From the NCBI GenBank assembly GCA_046347625.1, contig JAXMFU010000002.1:620001-684000 (forward strand): a stretch of 64,000 nt of DNA. The letters are read 5' to 3'. This document shows, in pieces, positions 9,401-20,366 of this stretch. The stretch's first letter is position 1; every line of letters begins with the position of its first letter. The notes under the pieces are model-generated. The model was not told the DNA's origin, did not search any database, and worked only from the letters and a program-made list of their open reading frames with translations. The stretch is from CAIMUS01 sp046347625. GTDB taxonomy: Bacteria > Pseudomonadota > Gammaproteobacteria > Competibacterales > Competibacteraceae. The translations under genes were made by a program, and so were the position numbers.

Positions 9401-10616
9401 TGCGTTCAATCAACAGCGGCTCCCAGGCGATCTCCAACTGCCGGGCGGGTTGCTCAATGATGGTCCGCAAGGCGTCGGCGTCAGCGATGGGGCCGAGCAA
9501 CTTGGGAGCATACCGATCGAGCGCCTGTGCCAACGGTGCGCACGCCAGGGCATGGGCCATGAAATCGGCCCGCAGCGTCATGAGCAGATGTAATCCGCTG
9601 GCTCCACCGCTCTGCCCGGATCGAGAGATTTCTCCGGACATGAACGCGGTATCGGCAGGATTAACGAGACTCTTTAGCAGCACCTCTACAAACCGCTGCT
9701 GGAGCGCCGGATCGGGATTCAAGGTATACAGTTCCTCGAACTGATCGACGACCAGTAACAGCCGGTCCGGTGACCCCTCCAGCGCCAGCTCCACCAGTGT
9801 CGCCAGTTCGATCTGTCCCCCGTCCAGTTTTTCCGCCAGCTCTTTCGTTTTTTCAGCGCGTTCGAGCTTGTCTTCGTACAACAGCCCGGCCATCACCCTG
9901 GCCAGTTCGTAGAAGGGGCGGTTCTGGGGCCGGAAAGTGACCAGTCGCCATTGCCCCTGCGCCCGCAAACGTGGGAACAGGCCGGCAAACACCAGCGACG
10001 ACTTGCCACTGCCGCTCGCTCCCACAACGGCCGTCAGCGGCTGCGCCGCCACCCGAGCCACCAACTCGTCCGCTTCCTGATCCCGTCCAAAGAAAAAGCG
10101 GCTATCCTCCTCCCGGAAGGCCGCCAGACCCCGGTACGGATTGGGGGGAATCGGTCGTGCGGTGGGAGGCACCACGGCAGCGCCGGTCTTGGTCGGTCGG
10201 TATCTGACCAGATACCATTCCACCACATTGAAGGTGAGCAGGATGATTGCCTCCACATCCCGCTCCTGGATCTCGACGGTCCCATCCTGGGCATGGACCA
10301 TGAGATTGCCGTTTTTCCGGATGTAGCTGATGTCCAATGCCAGCTTCTCGGTGAAGAGTCCCTTAACCTTCTCGAGGGCCTCGATCATGTTGAACAGCGG
10401 CTTGGGCTTTTCCCGCGGCAGTTCCCGCCGATAAATATCCTGGATCACCAACTCCAAGATGTGGCGCGCCTTGGCCAGTGAGAACGGCAGATCGACCTTG
10501 GCGATAGAAACCGCTTTCTTGACTTCTTCAGTAAGGCGGAGATCGACCTGCTGCAGCCGTGCTTCCAGCGCGGCGAGGCGTTGTTCGACCAGTTGAATAA
10601 AATCGAGGGGTTGCAT
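6432..10616 (-). CDS. STAND NTPase with DUF4145-like N-terminus, transmembrane segment and nearly identical TPR units
   Basis: The 1394-aa product has a DUF4145-like domain (about 35-140) and an nSTAND1-type module opening with NPYRGLAAFREEDSRFFFGR (159-178). Walker A is GASGSGKSS (199-207), Walker B is LLLVVDQFEE (286-295), and the conserved LIHEALIRHWPPLQQW lies near 537. A basic stretch and a transmembrane helix follow at about 625-653. From 756 to 1187 come nine TPR-like units of 48 residues, six of them very alike, then degenerate TPRs. GGAGAACTTACC precedes the ATG. STAND NTPases act as ligand-triggered switches in signalling and conflict systems. The repeat array is the likely sensor and the membrane helix places it at the inner membrane. 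It shares a strand with a Uma2-like gene upstream and a membrane protein downstream. Confidence 0.88.
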   Translation of the reverse strand: MQPLDFIQLVEQRLAALEARLQQVDLRLTEEVKKAVSIAKVDLPFSLAKARHILELVIQDIYRRELPREKPKPLFNMIEALEKVKGLFTEKLALDISYIRKNGNLMVHAQDGTVEIQERDVEAIILLTFNVVEWYLVRYRPTKTGAAVVPPTARPIPPNPYRGLAAFREEDSRFFFGRDQEADELVARVAAQPLTAVVGASGSGKSSLVFAGLFPRLRAQGQWRLVTFRPQNRPFYELARVMAGLLYEDKLERAEKTKELAEKLDGGQIELATLVELALEGSPDRLLLVVDQFEELYTLNPDPALQQRFVEVLLKSLVNPADTAFMSGEISRSGQSGGASGLHLLMTLRADFMAHALACAPLAQALDRYAPKLLGPIADADALRTIIEQPARQLEIAWEPLLIERILRDLRAQPAGAGEAERISLPLLQFTLEQVWHRQTEGTLTHLAYEELGGVQRALAHHADTVLTQFGAPDQERLRHIFTQLVCPGEGTEDTRQVATKAQVGEANWDLVSRLADERLRLVVTGRDAQGQETVELIHEALIRHWPPLQQWVTQNRQFRVWQNRLRLELQEWQQHDHDPSILLRGSRLAEAEERLHQQVAALSPAEQAYIQASIAQSEQAAKTRRRRQRRLIAGLAVGLLVTSALAGFAFVQRNRAEHARKVATWSQGQAEGLINYMLFDLRHKLEPIGRLDLLEGVAKTAGEYFERLPSEEISAESEHNRAVALMNQADVQQDFGNLPMALELYQKGLNIMQRLAQQDPANAQWQHNLAASHSRIGNVRQAQGDLAGALTAYQAALAITERWAQQNPAHAGWQRDLAVSHEKIGNVRQAQGDLAGALTAYQAALAITERWAQQNPAHAGWQRDLAVSHNKIGDVRQAQGDLTGALTAYQAALAIRERLAQQDPANAQWQRDLATSHERIGDVRQVQGDLPGALAAYQAALAIRERLAQQDPANADWQRGLSVSHNNIGDVRQAQGDFPGALAAFQASLTIDERLAQQDPANADWQRGLSISHNKIGGMRQAQGDLPGALAAYQAALAIRERLAQQDPANADWQRDLAISHNKIGDVRQAQGDLPGALAAHQTTLAIAERLAQQDPANAQWQRDLAISHNKIGDVRQAQGDLPGALAAYQAALAIRERLAQQDPANTQWQYDLGASYDRLGKLHAQQGNFPQARVLFEKELEVVSKLFAKTQATNQALTYVYNQLAHVCADQGDTQAALTYQRQLVAEGRKLANPPGLAQALAVLSSLEMDAGNTSAARDAITETLTLARDLHAKQQDNDSRQFLARILGAQSFTLLFDRQFKEAIAAAEEALTLASDEFTTATIATNQAHGYLLSGQFEKAEAIYSQHARDKVNDQQTFAEAVLDDFAKLRQRGIDYPDMKKIEAMLHATPQ
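7056..8351 (-). repeat. Tandem array of nine 144-bp units inside the STAND gene
   Basis: Each unit encodes 48 residues of the pattern LAQQDPANAQWQRDLA.SHNKIGDVRQ.. QGDLPGALAAYQ, written with dots for variable sites. Units 3-8 differ at only a few positions even at the DNA level, while the outermost units diverge. Changes concentrate at the first helix (AQ or AD, RDL or RGL, HNK, HER or HNN) and at the unit end (ALAIRER, SLTIDER, TLAIAER). This is a signature of recent unit duplication or homogenisation. Confidence 0.9.
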
Positions 10617-10729
10617 GGTAAGTTCTCCAAATCATTCTTCTGTCTGATTGTCTGCTTTATATTATCCTCCAAAGAAAGTGGAAATCATACTCCTCAAGCC
10701 CTGAGGCTTTGCCGGCTGACTGAACCCGG

Positions 10730-11590
10730 TTATCCGGCAAAATCGATCCCTTGCTGCTTCAGCAATTCCCGCAGTCGTGCCAATTCGGACTCGGCCGCGG
10801 CGGCTCGCTGGGCTTCCTGTTCAGCCCGTTGGGCCTCCCGCTCAGCTCGCTGCTCCGCACTTTCGACCCGCTGCTCCGCGCCTTCGGCCCGCTGGGCTTC
10901 CCGCTTAGCCCGCTGCTCCGCGCTTTCAGCCCGCTGCTCCGCGCTTTCAGCCCGCTGCTCCGCGCTTTCAGCCCGCCGGGCTTCATGCTCGGCCTGCTGT
11001 GCGGCACTTTCGGCCTGTTGGACCACCTCCACATAGCTGACCAAGCGTCGACCATCCGGTCTGATCAGGCACAGGTCCATTCCCTCCAGATCGAAACGCA
11101 CTTTTAATCGGGGGCTGACCCAGCCGCGCATCCGGGTGATTTCCACCAACCGTCCTCCTTGACGCCGCCAACCTTGCAGCCGCCCATGGTCGGGGTCATA
11201 CAGATAATATTCCTCGACGCCGTAGCGGTCGTAGAATGCCAGCTTATCGGCCATCTCTTTGCGGGTGTTGCCTGGTGACAGCACCTCGAACACGACTTGC
11301 GGCGCCACACCGCCTTCTTCCCATTGCTTGTAGGAACCCCGATACCCCTGGGGACGCCCGAACGCCACCAGCGCGTCCGGGGCAATCCGGGTCTTGTTGT
11401 CCCCTTCCACCGGATACCAGAGCAGATCGCCGGCGACAAAGACGTTGGGATCATTCGCGAACAGCGCCTGCAGACCGCCGGCGATGGTGACGATCCATTC
11501 GAACTGTTTAGTGTTATCGGCCATCGGTTTGCCGTCGCTGTCGGGGTAAATGACGGGTTTGGTGGGGGCTTCCAGTGGATTTACGCTCAT
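10730..11590 (-). CDS. Uma2-family (DUF820) PD-(D/E)XK nuclease-like protein with coiled-coil tail
   Basis: Residues 1-180 match the Uma2/DUF820 restriction-endonuclease-like fold: an acidic site in IAPDALVAFG, then VVFEVLSPGNTRKEMADKL, then EEYYLYDP. From about 183 to 286 the protein turns into an almost pure heptad coiled coil built of AESAEQR, AEREAQR and similar units, ending LLKQQGIDFAG. The function of Uma2 proteins is not settled. They are highly amplified in cyanobacteria and some proteobacteria. The stop lies 113 bases upstream of the STAND gene on the same strand, so co-transcription is possible. Confidence 0.82.
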   Translation of the reverse strand: MSVNPLEAPTKPVIYPDSDGKPMADNTKQFEWIVTIAGGLQALFANDPNVFVAGDLLWYPVEGDNKTRIAPDALVAFGRPQGYRGSYKQWEEGGVAPQVVFEVLSPGNTRKEMADKLAFYDRYGVEEYYLYDPDHGRLQGWRRQGGRLVEITRMRGWVSPRLKVRFDLEGMDLCLIRPDGRRLVSYVEVVQQAESAAQQAEHEARRAESAEQRAESAEQRAESAEQRAKREAQRAEGAEQRVESAEQRAEREAQRAEQEAQRAAAAESELARLRELLKQQGIDFAG

Positions 11591-11694
11591 GGTTGCTACC
11601 CAAGGTGGCTTAAGGAAACTTGAAGCAGTATAGCGCCGCGCTGCTGGACTCTAAAATGCCAATAAGGGTGCGTTCACCCGAAGGCCAGTGCTCT

Positions 11695-12642
11695 TCAAAC
11701 CAGCGCCAGAATCACCGCCAGCGGCAGCACCGCCAGTAGTGTGCTGATGAGTATCGCTCCCGAGGCCAGCGGCTTATCGCCGCCCAACTGACTGACAAGA
11801 ATGTAGGAAACCGAGGCGGTGGGACAGGCCAGCAAAATCAGAGCGATGCGCGTGCCTTGGACGCTTAGACCGAACAGGTAGGCGACGGCATAGCCCAGCA
11901 GGGGCAACAGGAACAGCTTGGAGACAACCGCCGCGAGCGACCAGCTTAACTTGCCGCGCACCCGCATCGATACCAGCGACCCGCCGATGCACAGCAGGGC
12001 CAGCGGTAGGGACATTTGCCCAATGGCGGTGAGCGTGCGCGCGACCAGCGCCGGCAATTGCCAATTCAGCGCGGCATAGACCACACCGGCCAGGCAGGCC
12101 AGCAGCAGCGGATTGAGTTTCAATTCCTTGAATGCCTGGTTCAACGCCTGCCGGCTGAGCCGGGAACGGCTGAGCAGCAGGGCCAGCACCGCCGCCACGT
12201 TATACAAGGCCACCATGGGGCCCATGACCACCACCGCCGTGGCCTTGGCGACGGCGGCATTCTGCCCGGCGGTGGAGAAGGCATAGATAATTACCGGTAG
12301 GCCGACGAAAGCCAGATTGCCGCGAAACGCCGCTTGCAAAAACGTGCCGATGGCGGCACGGGGAACGGCCAGCCAGCGCGCCAGTCCGTAGCCTAATGCC
12401 ATCCCCAGTCCGGTAGCGGTCGCCATCACAAAGAACACCCGACCCGCTTCACCGAACAGGGGATTAGCGGCGGCAATTTCGACAAACAGCAGGCAGGGCA
12501 AGGCCACCCAGTAGGTCAGTCGCGCCATCTCCTGCAAAGCGGTGGTGGAGAGGAATTGTCTCGAGCGGAGCATCCAGCCCAGCGCCATGACCAGAAAAAC
12601 GGGGGCCAGCGAATTGACGATGGCGACAAAAGAGCCATTCAT
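11695..12642 (-). CDS. AEC-family (auxin efflux carrier-like) transporter
   Basis: This 315-aa integral membrane protein has about ten hydrophobic segments and the AEC family pattern (FLVMALGWMLRSR near the N-terminus, LPALVARTLTAIGQMSLPLA in the second half). Members export small organic acids, malonate or malate in characterised bacterial cases. The substrate here is unknown. The start is 34 bases after the DAHP synthase stop on the same strand, so it probably belongs to the same transcript. Confidence 0.85.
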   Translation of the reverse strand: MNGSFVAIVNSLAPVFLVMALGWMLRSRQFLSTTALQEMARLTYWVALPCLLFVEIAAANPLFGEAGRVFFVMATATGLGMALGYGLARWLAVPRAAIGTFLQAAFRGNLAFVGLPVIIYAFSTAGQNAAVAKATAVVVMGPMVALYNVAAVLALLLSRSRLSRQALNQAFKELKLNPLLLACLAGVVYAALNWQLPALVARTLTAIGQMSLPLALLCIGGSLVSMRVRGKLSWSLAAVVSKLFLLPLLGYAVAYLFGLSVQGTRIALILLACPTASVSYILVSQLGGDKPLASGAILISTLLAVLPLAVILALV

Positions 12643-12676
12643 ACGCGCTGCGCCGACCGGGTTGCCGGACCACCAC

Positions 12677-14071
12677 TCATAGATGCACGCCGCCCAGCGC
12701 CGGCTCGGTCAAGGAAGGTCGGCGGAAATCCCGTTTCAGGGTCTCGGCGATAAGAAAGGCAAGCTCCAGGCTTTGAGAGGCGTTCAGGCGAGGGTCGCAA
12801 TAGGTGTGATAGCGGTCCGCCAGATTGTGTTCGCCGATCGCCTGGGCGCCGCCGGTGCATTCGGTCACATCCTGGCCGGTCATTTCGATGTGGATGCCAC
12901 CGGGCTGACTGCCTTCGGCCCGATGGACGGCGAAAAAGCGCCGGACCTCTTCCAGAATACGTTGGAACGGGCGGGTCTTATAGCCGCCGGCCGAGGTGAC
13001 GGTATTGCCATGCATGGGATCGCAGGACCAGGCCACCTTGCGGCCTTCCCGTTGTATGGCCCGGATCAACACCGGCAATACGGCTTCGACCCGGTCGGCG
13101 CCCAACCGACAGATGACGGTCAGCCGGCCCGGCACATTGTGAGGATTGAGGCTATCGCACAGGTGCAACAAGGTATCGGCGGCCAGGGTAGGCCCTGCTT
13201 TAAGACCGAGAGGATTATGAATTCCGCGTAGGAATTCCACATGGGCACCGTCCAACTGCCGGGTGCGCTCTCCCACCCAGAGAAGATGGGCCGAGGTGTC
13301 GTACCAATCACCGGTCAGGCTGTCCCGGCGGGTCAGAGCCTGTTCATAACCCAGCAGCAGCGCTTCGTGCGAGGTATAGAACGACGTTTCACGGATTTGC
13401 GCCACCGTGCTGGAACTCAGGCCGCAGGCTTCCATGAACGCCAGGCTTTCAGTGATCCGGTTCGCCAGGTCGCGGTAGCGTTCGCCCTGGGGGCTGGCGG
13501 CTACGAAATCCATATTCCAGCGATGGACCTGATGCAGATCGGCATAGCCGCCCTGGGCGAAGGCGCGCAGCAGATTCAGCGTCGCCGCCGCCTGGGCATA
13601 GGCGCGCAACTGCCGCTCCGGATCGGGACGGCGGCCCTCCGGCGTAAAGGCGATGTCGTTGATAATATCGCCGCGATAGCTCGGCAGTTCGATGCCCTGC
13701 TGCCGCTCGGTGGGCGCGCTGCGAGGCTTGGCGAACTGGCCCGCCATTCGGCCGACTTTGATAATTGGACGGGCGGCGGCATAGGTCAGCACCACCGCCA
13801 TTTGCAGTAAAACCCGGAACGTATCGCGAATGTTAAAGCCCCGAAACTCGGCAAAGCTTTCCGCACAATCCCCGCCCTGTAACATAAAGGCGCGACCTTC
13901 GGCCGCTTCACCGAGCAGGCTGAGTAAAGTGCGGGCTTCGCCTGCGAAGACCAGCGGCGGATAGGTCGCCAGGCATTGTTCCACCGCTTGCAGGGCGGCT
14001 TCATCGGGATAAACGGGTATATGCGCAGCGGGGCGCTGCCGCCAGCTTGCGGGCGTCCACTCGTTAGCCAT
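12677..14071 (-). CDS. Class II 3-deoxy-D-arabino-heptulosonate 7-phosphate synthase
   Basis: This enzyme condenses phosphoenolpyruvate and erythrose 4-phosphate in the first step of the shikimate pathway. The 464-aa product has the class II hallmarks: LQGGDCAESFAEF near residue 70, GRMAGQFAKPRSAPTE near 140 and SCDPMHGNT near 355. Its length is normal for the plant/mycobacterial-type class II enzyme, which is unrelated in sequence to E. coli AroF/G/H. It sits between der (66 bases upstream) and an AEC transporter gene. No strong Shine-Dalgarno precedes the ATG. Confidence 0.95.
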   Translation of the reverse strand: MANEWTPASWRQRPAAHIPVYPDEAALQAVEQCLATYPPLVFAGEARTLLSLLGEAAEGRAFMLQGGDCAESFAEFRGFNIRDTFRVLLQMAVVLTYAAARPIIKVGRMAGQFAKPRSAPTERQQGIELPSYRGDIINDIAFTPEGRRPDPERQLRAYAQAAATLNLLRAFAQGGYADLHQVHRWNMDFVAASPQGERYRDLANRITESLAFMEACGLSSSTVAQIRETSFYTSHEALLLGYEQALTRRDSLTGDWYDTSAHLLWVGERTRQLDGAHVEFLRGIHNPLGLKAGPTLAADTLLHLCDSLNPHNVPGRLTVICRLGADRVEAVLPVLIRAIQREGRKVAWSCDPMHGNTVTSAGGYKTRPFQRILEEVRRFFAVHRAEGSQPGGIHIEMTGQDVTECTGGAQAIGEHNLADRYHTYCDPRLNASQSLELAFLIAETLKRDFRRPSLTEPALGGVHL

Positions 14072-14137
14072 GTCCGGGTTCTCGAAAAAAAGGAGAGTTG
14101 TATAGCTGATTGCTCGGCTGTTGGCAAGGCGATGATC

Positions 14138-15508
14138 TTACCGTCCCCGGCCTTTTCCTCTAACTCCGGACGGCTTGCGGGGCGCATAAGGATTTTCTCC
14201 GGCCCGAAATTCGATTCGGACCGGAGTTCCCCACAGGTCCAACGCATGGCGATAGAACCGGCCGAGATAACGCCGATAGGCGGTCGGGATATGCTCGGTC
14301 CGGCTGCCATGGATTACGATCCGGGGTGGATTCTGGCCACCCTGATGGGCATAGCGCAGCTTGATGCTTTGGCCGCGCACCAGCGGTGGCTGATGTTTGG
14401 CCAACGCTTCCTGAAGAATGCGGTTCAGCTCCGGCGTGGACAGGCTGCGGGTGGCGGCGCGATAGGCTTCCTGCACCGAGGGCAGCAAGTCCATGATCCC
14501 GGAACCATGCAGGGCGGAAATAAAATGCACCCGTGCGAAATCGATAAAGTCCAGCTTGCGGCTCAGTTCCCGCCGCACGGTCTGCCGGGTATCCGGGTCC
14601 AGGCTGTCCCACTTGTTGATCGCCAGCACCAGTGCCCGTCCGCTATCCAGAATATGCCCCAATAGCGTGGCATCCTGTTCGGCGATTCCCTGGCGCGCAT
14701 CCAGCAGCAGAATCACTACGTGGGCCTGTTCGATAGCCTGCAAGGTTTTAATAACGCTGAATTTTTCGACAGTCTCGTTGACCCGGCTGCGCCGCCGCAC
14801 GCCGGCGGTATCGATCAGGGTATACGCCTGGCCGTCCTTTTCGAAGGGAATGGCCACGCTGTCGCGGGTGGTGCCGGGTTCATCGAAGGCCAATACCCGG
14901 TCCTCGCCCAATAAACGGTTGACCAATGTGGATTTGCCGGCATTGGGCCGACCCACGATAGCCAGGCGAATCCGTCCAGGATCGTCCGCACCTTCGGGGG
15001 CAACGGCCGCTTCGGCTTCGGGTAGCGCCGCCAGCACTTCATCCATAAGATCGGCCACGCCCGACTTATGGGCGGCGGCAATGGGATAGGGAGTCCCCAG
15101 ACCCAAGGCATGGAACTCGGCGGTGACCGCATCCGGGTCCAGGTGTTCGGTCTTGTTCACCACCAGGTATACGGGCTTACCCAGGCGCCGTAGGCGACCC
15201 GCAATTTCCTCATCGCCGGCACTCAGACCGCCCCGCCCGTCTACCAGAAACAAAACGACATCGGCCTCCTCCAGCGCCTGCCGGACCTGGCGGGCAACCA
15301 GTCCCTCCAAGCCTTCTTCGGCTCCGGTCAGCCCGCCGGTATCGACCACCAGATAGGGGCGCGGACCGACCCGGCCGATACCGTACTGGCGATCGCGGGT
15401 CAGTCCCGGCACATCGGCCACCAGGGCATCGCGGCTGCGGGTCAGACAATTGAATAACGTGGACTTGCCCACATTAGGCCGGCCCACCAGGGCAATCAAA
15501 GGTAACAT
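14138..15508 (-). CDS. der: Ribosome-associated GTPase Der (EngA)
   Basis: Der carries two tandem GTPase domains and a C-terminal KH-like domain and is needed for 50S subunit maturation. Both P-loops are visible: GRPNVGKST at residues 8-16 and GRPNAGKST near 186. Two G4 motifs (NKTE and NKWD) and two DTAG/DTGG G3 motifs are also present. The 456-residue length is typical. The C-terminus ends in a basic tail (RKPSGVRGKGRGR). It appears to head a minus-strand group with the DAHP synthase and AEC genes. Confidence 0.97.
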   Translation of the reverse strand: MLPLIALVGRPNVGKSTLFNCLTRSRDALVADVPGLTRDRQYGIGRVGPRPYLVVDTGGLTGAEEGLEGLVARQVRQALEEADVVLFLVDGRGGLSAGDEEIAGRLRRLGKPVYLVVNKTEHLDPDAVTAEFHALGLGTPYPIAAAHKSGVADLMDEVLAALPEAEAAVAPEGADDPGRIRLAIVGRPNAGKSTLVNRLLGEDRVLAFDEPGTTRDSVAIPFEKDGQAYTLIDTAGVRRRSRVNETVEKFSVIKTLQAIEQAHVVILLLDARQGIAEQDATLLGHILDSGRALVLAINKWDSLDPDTRQTVRRELSRKLDFIDFARVHFISALHGSGIMDLLPSVQEAYRAATRSLSTPELNRILQEALAKHQPPLVRGQSIKLRYAHQGGQNPPRIVIHGSRTEHIPTAYRRYLGRFYRHALDLWGTPVRIEFRAGENPYAPRKPSGVRGKGRGR

Positions 15509-15547
15509 GGGTTGCAGTAAAGCTCGCTACCGAACTGGTAAGTAATC

Positions 15548-15794
15548 GTAGGCCGGAATAAGCGCAGCGCAGCGTCGCGTTTCCGGCGTTCCGGGGCTGA
15601 AAGTCATCCCTGTCAGGTTATAGCGGACTCTCCCCCGAGCGTGGAGGAGAGTTCATTGTAGGTCGGGTTAGGCGCGCTTCCTACCGCGCCTGGAACCCGC
15701 AGAGACGTGACAGGCGCGCCGTAACCCGACAGGAGGCTGAATGCCATCCCTGTCAGGTTATGGCGGACTCTCCCCCAGAAGCGGGGGAGAGCGT
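15548..15794. repeat. Composite intergenic repeat block (REP-D, 32-bp direct repeats, REP-A)
   Basis: A REP-D unit (GTAGGCCGGAATAAGCGCAG and its palindromic partner) lies at 15548-15597. A 32-bp direct repeat beginning CATCCCTGTCAGGTTAT occurs at 15605-15636 and again at 15745-15776, one mismatch apart. Between them lies a REP-A palindrome (15658-15731). Each direct repeat runs into a CTCCCCC...GGGGGAG hairpin. The block fills the whole gap between der and glgB. Confidence 0.75.
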
Positions 15795-15826
15795 TCACCA
15801 CTTAGATACGCCGGCAGGAAAGAGGT

Positions 15827-18079
<2,253 letters not shown>

Positions 18080-18180
18080 GGTTTTTTCCCGGTTGTTGTC
18101 GGAGAAATTGATCAATCTACTATAATTATCGTCTTATTATACTCTCTGGAAGACACTGCGTATCAAAAGCATGTCTGGAG

Positions 18181-19606
18181 CAGCAATTCTCATTTTGGCG
18201 ATGACGCGCTAGAGTAGCCGCATCACCTTGACCGGAAGTCCCTTAATGAGCGTACCGTTTGGCCCCTTTGTCTTGACGTTGGACGACATCACCCACCAAC
18301 TTCGCCGGACCTTCGAGCAGTTTACCGACCCGCGCCAGGGGAAGAACACTCGCTACACGGTGGTGGACGCAGGGCTGAGCGCCTTCTCCGTGTTTTTCAT
18401 GCAAAGTCCTTCCTTTTTGGAATACCAGCGCAGCTTGGAGCAAGCCCATGGGATCAGTAACGCCCAAACGCTCTTTGGGGTCCATCAAATTCCCTGCGAC
18501 AATCAGATTCGCCACTTGCTCGATGCCACCCCACCGAGTCAGGTGACGCCGATGTTTTCCTACCTGTTCGAGGCCTTGAACCAAGCGGGCGTCATCGACC
18601 GCTACCGCGCCGTGAACCAGACGCTGCTGCTCGCCCTGGATGGCACGGAGTATTTTTCCTCGCGCGCCATCCATTGCCCGCAGTGTTCGAGCCGACACCA
18701 CACCAACGGTCAGGTGACGTATTCCCATACCGCCTTGACCCCGGTGCTGGTCAAGCCGGGGTTGGATAAAGTCATTCCGCTGGCGCCCGAATATGTCCGC
18801 CCCCAGGATGGCGCGGAGAAGCAAGATTGCGAACTCAACGCCGCCAAGCGCTGGCTGGCCCGCTGGGGCGCCGACTATCGTCCGTTGGGCGTCACCCTGC
18901 TGGGGGACGATCTGTACTGCCATGAACCCTTTTGCCGCGACGTGCTGCAGCAGGGAATGGGCTTCATCCTGGTGTGCAAGCCCGACTCCCACGCTACGGT
19001 GTACGAGTGGGTGGACTTTCTCCAGCGCAGCGGCGCGGTGCGTACCGTGGTCCGGCGCCGTTGGACCGGCCAACGCCGCGAGATCGACACCTATCGCTAT
19101 GCCGAGTCGATTCCCTTGCGGGAGGGAGAGGACGCGCTGCGGGTTAACTGGTGCGAGCTCACGACCACTGATGAGCACGGTAACGTGCTCTATCACAACG
19201 CCTTTGCGACGTCCCTGGCGCTCAATGACCGGACCGTGCTGGAGGTCGTCGCGGCCGGGCGCTGCCGCTGGAAAATCGAAAATGAAAACAACAACACGTT
19301 GAAAACCAAGGGTTATCACTTCGAGCACAACTACGGTCACGGTCAGCAGCAGTTGTCATCGTTATTGGCCAGTCTCATCCTCTTGGCCTTTCTGGTCCAC
19401 ACCGTATTGGAATGGATGGACGACCAATATCAACTGCTGCGCCAGAAGCTGCCCTCGCGAAAACGCTTGTTCAGTGACATCCGCACCTTGACGAGTTACC
19501 TGTGCTTCGAGAGCTGGGGAGCCTTGATGACGTTCATGCTGCAAAGCTTCGAGCCGGCTCCCCCGCCACTAGAAACAGGGTGAAATCGCCAAAATGAGAA
19601 TTGCTG
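18181..19606 (+). mobile_element. Complete insertion sequence (ISNCY-like), 1426 bp
   Basis: The ends are perfect 22-bp inverted repeats at 18181-18202 and 19585-19606 (left end starts CAGCAATTCTCATTTTGGCG). The 9-bp sequence TGTCTGGAG stands immediately outside both ends (18172-18180 and 19607-19615) and is read as the target duplication. A single intact transposase gene fills the interior. It lies between glgB and the Hsp70-like fragment. Confidence 0.93.
18246..19583 (+). CDS. DDE transposase of an ISNCY-type element
   Basis: The 445-aa protein has the architecture of DDE transposases of the ISNCY type: an N-terminal helical region, LLLALDGTEYFSS (first Asp), TLLGDDLYCHEPF (second Asp) and CRWKIENENNNTLKTKGYHF (final Glu). 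The ATG at 18246 has GGAAG 8 bases upstream and is preferred to a TTG at 18228. No internal stop or frameshift is seen and the IS ends match perfectly, so the element may be active. Confidence 0.85.
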   Translation: MSVPFGPFVLTLDDITHQLRRTFEQFTDPRQGKNTRYTVVDAGLSAFSVFFMQSPSFLEYQRSLEQAHGISNAQTLFGVHQIPCDNQIRHLLDATPPSQVTPMFSYLFEALNQAGVIDRYRAVNQTLLLALDGTEYFSSRAIHCPQCSSRHHTNGQVTYSHTALTPVLVKPGLDKVIPLAPEYVRPQDGAEKQDCELNAAKRWLARWGADYRPLGVTLLGDDLYCHEPFCRDVLQQGMGFILVCKPDSHATVYEWVDFLQRSGAVRTVVRRRWTGQRREIDTYRYAESIPLREGEDALRVNWCELTTTDEHGNVLYHNAFATSLALNDRTVLEVVAAGRCRWKIENENNNTLKTKGYHFEHNYGHGQQQLSSLLASLILLAFLVHTVLEWMDDQYQLLRQKLPSRKRLFSDIRTLTSYLCFESWGALMTFMLQSFEPAPPPLETG

Positions 19607-19728
19607 TGTCTGGAGCGGGTGCAATTAATTAAAGTGTGGGGCGCCAGCTTATCCCCTGGAAGCGCCGGCGTCCCCGTCGGCTCCTTTTAACCTATTGACC
19701 CAGCATATTATTATTACAGAACAACATC

Positions 19729-20331
19729 ATGACCGACGCTGTCGCCATCGATTTCGGAACCAGCCGCACCAAGCTGGCCTATCTGGATAGCCGTTCCCAA
19801 AAGCCTGAACTGATGCGCATGGGTTATCAGGATCAGGCTTTTTTGCCGTCGCTGTTCTATCTGCCACGGGACAGCGAGAGTATTTCCTGGGGTTACGACG
19901 CCGAGGAGATGCTGGAAGTGGACCCGGCGGGTATCGTCGAGGTGCTCAAGCGCCATCTGCATGAGCGGTATGTCTACGCCAACCGCCGCAAAGTCACGCC
20001 GTTGACGTTGTTGACCGCGCTGTTCAAGCAGTTGCGGGAACAGACCGGTGAAGAGGTGACCGCCTTTCGGGGAACGCCACCGGGTAAGGCGGTGCTGGCC
20101 GTGCCGGCATTGTATGGGCCGATGGCGGAGAAGCTGTTGCGGGAAGCGGCGTATGCGGCGGGATTCGGCGAAGTGGAGTTGCTGCTGGAGCCGGTGGCGG
20201 CGGCGCGGGCCTGGTTACTGGAAACGGGGGAAACGGAACAGGATGTAGTGGTGCTGGATTGTGGCGGTGGGACGCTGGACTTGGCTTATCTGCGCTGTCA
20301 GCAGGGTGAAATGCGACTGGTGCCGGGGTAG
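19729..20331 (+). pseudogene. Truncated Hsp70/actin-like ATPase (N-terminal lobe only)
   Basis: The 200-residue product starts with an actin/Hsp70 phosphate-1 motif (VAIDFGTSRTKLAYL) and reaches the phosphate-2 region (VVLDCGGGTLDLAYL). It stops at QQGEMRLVPG, about a third of the way into a normal DnaK-like protein. No adenosine motif or substrate domain follows in any frame. The bases after the stop (20332-20366) are AT-rich and unlike the flanks, so a deletion junction is likely. The neighbours downstream are a fragment, a dynamin-like GTPase and a Sel1 gene. Confidence 0.75.
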
Positions 20332-20366
20332 TGATTAACCATATAATGCTTTTGGGGTTTTGGTAA

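Noticed and set aside
18243..19340. Open frame antisense to the ISNCY-like transposase
   Set aside because: The sense strand carries a complete DDE transposase bounded by the IS ends; the antisense frame has no support.
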